NCBI GenBank assembly: GCA_025352585.1
Contig: JANXTD010000316.1
Location: 1 to 6,079, forward strand
Direction of reading: 5' to 3'
Length of the DNA stretch: 6,079 nucleotides
From: Fimbriiglobus sp.
GTDB taxonomy: Bacteria; Planctomycetota; Planctomycetia; Gemmatales; Gemmataceae
This document shows, piece after piece, positions 1-4,182 of the stretch; the first letter of the stretch is position 1, and each line of letters opens with the position of its first letter. The notes beneath the pieces were generated by a model. That model worked only from the letters and a program-made list of their open reading frames with translations. It did not search any database and was not told the origin of the DNA. The translations under genes were made by a program, and so were the position numbers.

Positions 1-69
1 GCTGTGAGGCCGGTCTTCCCCCCTGTGTCGGTTGGCCCCCGTGTCGGGTAGTAAGACCGGCCTCACAGC
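1..69. repeat. Perfect 17-bp inverted repeat with 35-nt loop
   Basis: Positions 1-17 (GCTGTGAGGCCGGTCTT) are the exact reverse complement of 53-69. The 35-nt spacer contains GTGTCGG twice. It lies just past the 3' end of sbtA (stop at 97-99), so it could act as a 3' hairpin for that transcript. The stem is much longer and the loop much larger than in a usual intrinsic terminator, and any T tract beyond base 1 is outside the window. It could equally be a copy of a dispersed palindromic repeat. No gene is visible in positions 1-96. Confidence 0.8.
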
Positions 70-88
70 GGCCAGCTACAGAAGACAA

Positions 89-115
89 GGCCCGCCTCAC
101 CCCAGCCGGCGGGCC
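89..115 (-). terminator. Possible stem-loop terminator over the sbtA stop codon
   Basis: GGCCCGCC at 89-96 pairs perfectly with GGCGGGCC at 108-115, leaving an 11-nt loop that contains the sbtA stop codon. On the minus strand the stem is followed by TTGTCTTCTG, which is T-rich but not a continuous T run. It may end sbtA transcription, alone or with the larger hairpin at 1-69. In such GC-rich DNA an 8-bp GC stem can arise by chance, so this is a weak call. Confidence 0.35.
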
Positions 116-1068
116 AGCTCGAAGTACAGCGGGATGCCGGCGAGCAGGTTGAACGGGAAGGTCACCCCCAGCGCGCACGTCAGCGACAGCGTCGGGTTCG
201 CCTCGGGCAACGTCAGCCGCACGGCCGGCGGGGCGGCGATGTACGACGCGCTCGACGCCATCGCGCCCAGCACCGCCGCGCCGCCGACCGACAGCCCGGC
301 GACGTGACCCAGCCAGACGCCGAGCGCGCCGTGCAGCACCGGGACGACGATCGCGAAGCCGAGCAGGAAGGGGCCGACGCGGCGCAGGTCGGCCAGCCGC
401 TCGCCGGCCGCCGCGCCCATGTGCAGCAGGAACAGGCACAACGCCCCGCGGAAGATCGGCCCCTTGGTGTCGAAGAACAGCGACACGTCGGCCCAATTCT
501 TCTCGCCGGTCAACGCGCCGACCACCGTGCCGCCGACCAGCAGCAACAGGCCGCGCGAGGTGAGGATTTCGTGCAGCGCGCCGCCCAGCGACCGGCCGTT
601 GCCGGCGGTCATCACGCCGATGCCCAGGGCGATGTTGATGCCGGGGCTTTCGAGCAGCGTCACGAGCGTCGGCATGAAGCCCTCGGACGGGCAGCCCTGC
701 GCGGCGACGAACGCTTGCGCCGCGATGAACGTCACCGCCGACACCGAGCCGTAGTGCGCGGCCACCCCGGCGGCGTCGGCCGCGGACAGCCGGCCGACGT
801 ACCGCAGCAGCACGAACGAGGTCAGCGGCGTCAGGCATCCGAGGAGTAGCGTCGCGGCGGCCGGGAGGGCGAGTTCCCCCGGCGAGGCGTGGGCCAACTC
901 GACGCCGCCCTTCATGCCGATGGCAAAAAGCAGGTACGCCGCGATCGCCCCGAAGGCGTCCTTCGGGATCGACAGGTCGCTCCTCACGACGCGGGCGAGT
1001 AGCCCCAGCGCGAAGGCCAGGACGGCGGGGGACAGCAGGTTCGTAGTCAAGACGCCGGTCGGGGTCAT
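97..1068 (-). CDS. sbtA: SbtA-family sodium-dependent bicarbonate transporter
   Basis: A 323-residue, very hydrophobic inner-membrane protein that should import bicarbonate with sodium. Family hallmarks are visible: GSVSAVTF at residues 107-114 and, in the second half, SSASYIAAPPAVR at 272-284. These are the equivalent segments of the two inverted five-helix repeats typical of SbtA. The C-terminus carries GVTFPFNLLAGIPLY (301-315). A soluble-looking linker near 185-203 separates the halves. The length is somewhat below that of cyanobacterial SbtA (about 370 residues), but no core segment is missing. The ATG at 1068 is the first in frame; its upstream region has no good Shine-Dalgarno. No sbtB (PII-like partner) is in the window. 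The gene follows an MpsC-domain gene and has its own promoter plus a terminator inside its leader. In a heterotroph it may supply bicarbonate for carboxylases or pH/ion balance; that role is inferred. Confidence 0.9.
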   Translation of the reverse strand: MTPTGVLTTNLLSPAVLAFALGLLARVVRSDLSIPKDAFGAIAAYLLFAIGMKGGVELAHASPGELALPAAATLLLGCLTPLTSFVLLRYVGRLSAADAAGVAAHYGSVSAVTFIAAQAFVAAQGCPSEGFMPTLVTLLESPGINIALGIGVMTAGNGRSLGGALHEILTSRGLLLLVGGTVVGALTGEKNWADVSLFFDTKGPIFRGALCLFLLHMGAAAGERLADLRRVGPFLLGFAIVVPVLHGALGVWLGHVAGLSVGGAAVLGAMASSASYIAAPPAVRLTLPEANPTLSLTCALGVTFPFNLLAGIPLYFELARRLG

Positions 1069-1245
1069 GGGGTCTCGCGGGGGGCGTGGGACACGAAAAA
1101 AGGCCGGAGACCCGCCCCCACTCGCAGTGGGAACGATTCTCCGGCCTAGCTCCGCCCCGGCGTTTTGGTCCGGGTCGGCAGTCAGCGTATGCGATCAGTC
1201 CGGTCGTCGTGGCCGGCCCTTGCCGTCCGCTTCGCCCAGCCCGTC
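1069..1245 (-). promoter_or_regulatory. sbtA 5' leader, candidate attenuator or riboswitch
   Basis: From the predicted start near 1245 to the ATG at 1068 the leader is about 177 nt, has no credible coding sequence, and contains a complete intrinsic terminator (1095-1147). A possible antiterminator is visible: the minus-strand segment at about 1219-1213 (GGGCCGG) can pair with the terminator 3' arm (CCGGCCT), though 7 bp of GC is weak evidence. The leader does not match any riboswitch class that I can recognise by eye. The alternative is a free-standing small RNA of about 150 nt ending at the terminator, with sbtA read only by leak-through or from an unseen promoter. Confidence 0.45.
1095..1147 (-). 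terminator. Strong intrinsic terminator upstream of sbtA
   Basis: A perfect 10-bp outer stem (AGGCCGGAGA at 1101-1110 with TCTCCGGCCT at 1138-1147) encloses an inner 6-bp hairpin (CCCACT 1117-1122, AGTGGG 1126-1131, loop CGC). On the minus strand it is followed directly by six T residues (positions 1101-1096), the classic Rho-independent form. It lies 27 bases before the sbtA start codon and downstream of mpsC. It may simply end mpsC transcripts, but it also lies downstream of the predicted sbtA promoter and so can control read-through into sbtA. Confidence 0.8.
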
Positions 1246-1251
1246 ACCGAA

Positions 1252-1279
1252 TTGATAACCCACCGCGGCGCTGTGTCAA
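1252..1279 (-). promoter_or_regulatory. Sigma-70-type promoter for sbtA or its leader RNA
   Basis: The minus strand carries a perfect -35 box TTGACA (1279-1274), a 16-nt spacer and TATCAA (1257-1252) as the -10 box, which matches 4 of 6 consensus positions. Transcription would start near 1245. The site is 16 bp past the mpsC stop codon, so sbtA can be transcribed independently of mpsC. Confidence 0.6.
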
Positions 1280-1295
1280 GTGGCCCGCGGCGGAA

Positions 1296-1673
1296 TCAGC
1301 CGACCGCCAGCGCCGGCCGGCCCTCCAGCGTGAACACGATGACGCGCTCGCCGGTGCGGGTGCTGATGTCGGTGTGGAGGCTGCGCACCGGGACGCCGAC
1401 GATCTCTTGGATGGCGGCGCACAGGATCGCCGCCCCGCTCTCGATGAGTTGCTGGCGGACCTGCTTGATGAGGTCGCGGCCGCGGTGCGGGTCGGGGTCG
1501 GCGGCGAGCTTGCGCTCGGCCGGCGTGAGCACGTCCTTGAGCCGCACCAGCACCATGTCGTCCACGAGGTACGCCCGCGCGTCGAGTGGCCCGCGGCCCA
1601 TGTACTCCTTCTCGAAGCGGCCGACCGCCTGGCTGACCTCGTCCTCCATCGCGCCCTTCGTCGTCCGCGGCAT
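1296..1673 (-). CDS. MpsC-domain (DUF2294) protein
   Basis: A small soluble protein of 125 residues made up almost entirely of the domain once called DUF2294 and now named MpsC, after a sodium-translocating, membrane-potential-generating system. Typical family segments are visible: RFEKEYMGRGPLDARAYLVDDMVLVRLKDVLTPAE (residues 19-53 in two parts: RFEKEYMGRGPL, then AYLVDDMVLVRLKDVLTPAE), LIKQVRQQLIE (69-79) and LHTDISTRTGERVIVFTL (99-116). The molecular function is not established. There is no signal peptide or membrane helix. I chose the ATG at 1673 because family members begin just before this point; a TTG 19 codons upstream is in frame but would add a non-homologous tail. The Shine-Dalgarno is weak. 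The gene lies upstream of sbtA on the same strand and downstream of an sbtA remnant, so a role alongside sodium/bicarbonate transport is plausible but inferred. Confidence 0.82.
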   Translation of the reverse strand: MPRTTKGAMEDEVSQAVGRFEKEYMGRGPLDARAYLVDDMVLVRLKDVLTPAERKLAADPDPHRGRDLIKQVRQQLIESGAAILCAAIQEIVGVPVRSLHTDISTRTGERVIVFTLEGRPALAVG

Positions 1674-1777
1674 CGCTACGCCCCTGGGGTCGAGTGGTCC
1701 CGCAGGGAAGAGTACGGCGAACGCGGCCAAGAAGCGACTCCGGATACGCCGATCTCTCGGCGGGTGGCAGACGCTAG

Positions 1778-1899
1778 GGTCGGCATGAAGCCCCCGACGG
1801 GCAGCCTGGCGTGGCGACGAAGGTCACCGCCGACACCGAGCCGGCGACGAAGCCCGAGTGGACCGCGAGCGTTCCGCTGGCTTGCCCGGCGAGTCGGCG
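1778..1899 (-). pseudogene. Decayed internal fragment of a second sbtA copy
   Basis: The minus strand in this gap between ohr and mpsC reads RRLAGQASGTLAVHSG, then FVAGSVSAVTFVATPGCPS. This matches the intact sbtA around residues 92-128, including the GSVSAVTF hallmark and GCPS. After a one-base deletion relative to sbtA the reading shifts frame and continues as GFMPTL, matching sbtA 130-135. DNA identity is plain: 1823-1842 equals 731-750 base for base over 20 nt, and 1780-1821 closely matches 670-711. A stretch of about 19 bases between these blocks is missing. Neither end of the gene is present, there is no start codon in context and the frame is broken, so it should yield no functional protein. 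It begins right after the ohr stop codon. Confidence 0.75.
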
Positions 1900-1900
1900 G

Positions 1901-2320
1901 TTACTCGGCCAGGCGGATCGTCACGTCGATGTTCCCCCGCGTGGCCTTGGAGTACGGGCACGTTTGGTGCGCGGCGTCGATGATGACTTGGGCGACGGTC
2001 CGATCCAAGCCCGGTAGGCTGACCGTGAGGCGTGCCCGGAGGAGGTACCCGCCGTCGGCCGTCCCCAGGTCCACCTCGGCGTCGATCGCCCGCTCGGCCG
2101 GCAGCGCGACCTTCAACTTGCCGGCCGCAAGCCCCATCGCCCCGAGGAAGCAGGCGGACCACCCGGCGGCGAAGAGTTGCTCCGGGTTGGTGCCGGTGCC
2201 CGCGGTGCCGGGGGAGGACAGCTTGAGGTCGATGCGGCCGTCCGAACTGCGGGACGCCCCGTCCCGCCCGCCGGTCGTGTGGGTTTGAGCGGTGTAGAGT
2301 ACCTTTTCGATCTGGGTCAT
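1901..2320 (-). CDS. ohr: Organic hydroperoxide reductase Ohr (OsmC family)
   Basis: A 139-residue cytosolic thiol peroxidase that reduces organic and fatty-acid hydroperoxides to alcohols, normally using lipoylated protein partners for recycling. Both catalytic cysteines are present: Cys57 in GWSACFLGAM and Cys121 in HQTCPYSKATRGN. The active-site Arg19 (TTGGRDG) and Glu47 (TNPEQLFAAG) are also present. NPEQLFAAG is the Ohr-type signature that separates it from generic OsmC. Length is typical. The ATG at 2320 is chosen over an upstream in-frame extension because it starts the conserved fold and has GGAG six bases upstream. It follows the SDR gene by 71 bp on the same strand, with no terminator seen between them, so co-transcription is likely. 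No ohrR regulator gene is in the window. Confidence 0.93.
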   Translation of the reverse strand: MTQIEKVLYTAQTHTTGGRDGASRSSDGRIDLKLSSPGTAGTGTNPEQLFAAGWSACFLGAMGLAAGKLKVALPAERAIDAEVDLGTADGGYLLRARLTVSLPGLDRTVAQVIIDAAHQTCPYSKATRGNIDVTIRLAE

Positions 2321-2391
2321 GGCAGGCTCCGGGTGCGAAAGCGTCTCGTGCGGGGTGAATTCGGTCGTCGTTGTTCGACCTGGGTTGGCGG

Positions 2392-3144
2392 CTACCGGTA
2401 CCCGCCGGCGACGTAGAGCGTCTCGCCGGTGACCCACTTCGAGTCGTCGGACGCGAAGTAGACGACCGCCGGGGCGATGTCGGCCACCTGCCCGATCCGG
2501 CCGAGCGGGGTGCGCGGTTCGACCTGCTTGCGGAACCCGTCCTCGGCGTCCCCGACCGACGCGTTCCCTTCGGTCAGCACCATCCCAGGGTTGACGGCGT
2601 TCACGCGGATTTTCCGCGGCCCGAGTTCGGCGCTCAGGGTCCGGGTGACCGAATCGACGGCCGCCTTGGTGGCGGCGTACACGGTCGAGCCGGGCAGGCT
2701 CAGCTTGCCGACCACGGACCCGATGTTAACGACGCTACCGCCCCGGTCCCCGAAGTGCTTGACCGCCTCTTGGGTGGTCAAGATCAGCCCGAGGACGTTT
2801 AGCCCGAACTGCTTGTGGAAGTTCTCGGCCGTAATCAACTCCAGCGGGGCGAACTCGTAAATGCCGGCGTTGTTCACCAGCACGTCGAGCCGGCCGAACG
2901 CCTTCTTCGTCTCCGCGAAAAGCCGCTGAATGTCGCCCGCCTTCGACACGTCGGCCTGCGCGGCGATTGCCCGGCCGCCCTTGCCGAGGATGTCGGCCAC
3001 CACCGCGTCGGCCCCGGCCTTGCTGGAGGCGTAGTTCACGACGACCGCCGCGCCCTCCGCGGCGAACTGCTTCGCGATTTCCGCCCCGATGCCCTTCGAG
3101 GCACCCGTCACGACAGCCACTTTGCCTTCGAGTTTCTTCGACAT
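2392..3144 (-). CDS. Short-chain dehydrogenase/reductase (FabG-like, glucose-1-dehydrogenase type)
   Basis: A complete classical SDR of 250 residues that should use NAD(P)H to reduce a carbonyl or oxidise an alcohol in the cytosol. The cofactor motif TGASKGIG is at 13-20, NNAG at 91-94, and the catalytic residues are Ser143 (NIGSVVG) and the Tyr156/Lys160 pair in VYAATK; Asn116 (GLNVLG) completes the tetrad. NPGMV at 185-189 and the C-terminal VTGETLYVAGGYR are standard for the FabG-like group. The substrate cannot be read from sequence: the isolated setting, away from acyl carrier protein genes, argues against the housekeeping fabG. The ATG at 3144 is chosen because it has GGAG six bases upstream and starts just before the Rossmann fold; an in-frame ATG at 3192 would run the coding sequence through an 18-bp palindrome. 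It probably heads an operon with ohr, suggesting a role with reactive carbonyls or peroxides. Confidence 0.92.
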   Translation of the reverse strand: MSKKLEGKVAVVTGASKGIGAEIAKQFAAEGAAVVVNYASSKAGADAVVADILGKGGRAIAAQADVSKAGDIQRLFAETKKAFGRLDVLVNNAGIYEFAPLELITAENFHKQFGLNVLGLILTTQEAVKHFGDRGGSVVNIGSVVGKLSLPGSTVYAATKAAVDSVTRTLSAELGPRKIRVNAVNPGMVLTEGNASVGDAEDGFRKQVEPRTPLGRIGQVADIAPAVVYFASDDSKWVTGETLYVAGGYR

Positions 3145-3165
3145 AATCGTCTCCGTGTCTGCTTC

Positions 3166-3183
3166 TTGTACTGACCAGTACAA
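3166..3183. promoter_or_regulatory. Perfect palindrome, candidate operator for the SDR-ohr unit
   Basis: TTGTACTG at 3166-3173 and CAGTACAA at 3176-3183 are exact reverse complements around a 2-bp centre. The site ends 21 bp upstream of the SDR start codon. Weak promoter-like hexamers (TTGCGT at 3192-3187, TACAAG at 3170-3165, 16-nt spacer, minus strand) would place the palindrome over the -10 region, as expected for a repressor site. A related half-site, TTGGTACTG, occurs at 3227-3235. Size and symmetry suit a dimeric TetR, MarR or HxlR-type regulator, but none is encoded nearby, so the regulator is unknown. Confidence 0.5.
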
Positions 3184-3266
3184 TGCACGCAAGCACGGTC
3201 TTACGCCGGCCTACGGTTTTCGAGAGTTGGTACTGAAGGGGTGGCAAATGTGACTGGAGAAACGAA

Positions 3267-3300
3267 GCAAGCCCCGCCACTAAGATAGTGCGGGGCTTGC
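3267..3300 (-). terminator. Intrinsic terminator of the tRNA-Ala gene
   Basis: A long hairpin pairs GCAAGCCCCG (3267-3276) with CGGGGCTTGC (3291-3300), followed by an inner stem CACTA/TAGTG (3278-3282 with 3286-3290) and a 3-nt loop; C3277 is bulged. On the minus strand it begins 8 bp after the tRNA 3' end and is followed by TTCGTTTCTCC, a T-rich tail. It should release the tRNA precursor and shield the SDR gene from read-through. Confidence 0.75.
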
Positions 3301-3308
3301 GAGTTGAG

Positions 3309-3381
<73 letters not shown>

Positions 3382-3391
3382 AACACCGTGA

Positions 3392-3419
3392 AGTTTACGG
3401 CGGGCCGACGACCTGTCAA
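3392..3419 (-). promoter_or_regulatory. Promoter of tRNA-Ala
   Basis: The minus strand has a perfect TTGACA (3419-3414), a 16-nt spacer and TAAACT (3397-3392) as the -10 box. The predicted start, near 3385, is only a few bases before the mature tRNA 5' end at 3381. It has the same perfect -35 box and 16-nt spacing as the sbtA promoter. The 85-bp gap also serves as the upstream region of the divergent nuoC, for which I see no clear promoter. Confidence 0.65.
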
Positions 3420-3466
3420 CCCCTCTGCCTGAGCCTTGGCCCCCGCCGACGAAAGCGAACCCGCCG

Positions 3467-3982
3467 ATGACCCCCGCCGACACCGTCCAGACACTCCGCG
3501 CCGAGTTCGGTTCGGCCATTCTCGACGCCAACCCCGACGCCCTCGACCCCTTCGTTACCGTCGAGCCGGCACGCCTCGCCGAGTTGGCGGCATTCCTGCG
3601 CGACGACCCGCGGATGAACTTCGCCATCCTCAACGACGTGACCGGCGTCGATTACCTCGAAACCGACCCCAAGAAGCTCGCCAAGGCGGGGTTCGAGCCG
3701 CACCTCGAAGTCGTCTACCACGTCTCGTCGTTCGCGGTGCCCGGCCGCCGGTTCACCTTCAAGGTGACCCTACCGCGCGAGGGCACGCCGGCGTTGCCGA
3801 CGCTCTGCAAAGTCTGGGCGACGGCCGACTGGCAGGAGCGCGAAGTCTACGACCTCTTCGGCATCGTCTTCGCCGGCCACCCCGACTTGAGGCGCATCCT
3901 GCTCGCCGACGACTGGGTCGGCCACCCGCTCCGCAAAGACTACGAGTACCCCGACGAGTACCACGGCATCCGCTGCAAGTGA
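3467..3982 (+). CDS. nuoC: NADH-quinone oxidoreductase subunit C (30 kDa subunit)
   Basis: A 171-residue subunit of the peripheral arm of respiratory complex I, where NuoC helps hold the iron-sulfur subunits near the quinone site; it carries no cofactor itself. The family signature is complete: [18 protein letters not shown] (residues 122-139), then [10 protein letters not shown] (141-150) and [10 protein letters not shown] (153-162). The N-terminal half shows the usual [10 protein letters not shown] segment (55-64). Length is normal for a stand-alone NuoC, not the NuoCD fusion. The ATG at 3467 is used; it lacks a clear Shine-Dalgarno. Its setting is unusual: a divergent tRNA gene upstream, a repeat-filled gap downstream and then a convergent gene. 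Neither nuoB nor nuoD adjoins it, so it appears to be transcribed on its own. Confidence 0.95.
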   Translation: MTPADTVQTLRAEFGSAILDANPDALDPFVTVEPARLAELAAFLRDDPRMNFAILNDVTGVDYLETDPKKLAKAGFEPHLEVVYHVSSFAVPGRRFTFKVTLPREGTPALPTLCKVWATADWQEREVYDLFGIVFAGHPDLRRILLADDWVGHPLRKDYEYPDEYHGIRCK

Positions 3983-4004
3983 CGACGCGACCTATGAAAA
4001 GCAG

Positions 4005-4169
4005 TTTCACCGCGGAGGAACAGAGAAGCGGAGAAGACCAAACCTTGAACTTAGTGACCGTCCCATAAGCCCGGATTTGCCGTGTAAAATCACTGCGAAA
4101 CAAGGCGTTTACGGGGCTTATGGGACAGACTCTTAGTCTTCTCCGCGACTCTGCGTCTCCGCGGCAAAA
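4005..4169. repeat. Nested inverted repeats, MITE-like or dispersed repeat element
   Basis: An outer imperfect inverted repeat pairs about 4005-4038 with 4136-4169; both arms share CCGCGGAG, CAGAG and GCGGAGAAGAC in order. Inside it, a perfect 13-bp inverted repeat GTCCCATAAGCCC (4060-4072) is matched by GGGCTTATGGGAC (4114-4126). The core between the inner arms is AT-richer than its neighbours (for example TGTAAAATCACTG). The segment fills the gap between the convergent ends of nuoC and the FtsK-type gene and contains no open frame of note. CGCGGAG/CAGAG sequences are of the kind seen as dispersed repeats in some bacterial genomes. The structure could also act as a two-way transcription stop, although T tracts are poor. 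Confidence 0.65.
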
Positions 4170-4182
4170 ATGCTTTCGTGCG

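Noticed and set aside
1..69. CRISPR repeat
   Set aside because: There are only two copies, in inverted rather than direct orientation, with no spacer series and no cas genes.
1069..1295. A specific known riboswitch class in the sbtA leader
   Set aside because: I could not match the leader to any consensus I know by eye, so I report only a candidate attenuator without a ligand class.
1086..2288. A 400-codon open frame on the plus strand
   Set aside because: It runs antisense across mpsC, the sbtA remnant and ohr, is Arg/Pro-rich and shows no family motif. It is a by-product of high GC content.
2735..3280. A 181-codon minus-strand frame overlapping the SDR
   Set aside because: It is a shifted frame of the SDR gene, very Arg/Gly-rich, and it would run through the candidate operator. 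The SDR frame has complete catalytic motifs.
3436..4068. A 210-codon plus-strand frame overlapping nuoC
   Set aside because: It is an alternative frame of nuoC with Arg/Pro-rich, motif-free sequence; the nuoC frame carries the full 30 kDa subunit signature.
4005..4169. Simple bidirectional terminator between nuoC and the FtsK-type gene
   Set aside because: The arms are separated by up to about 100 bases, and no good T tract follows the stems in either direction, so a repeat element fits better. A termination role is not excluded.
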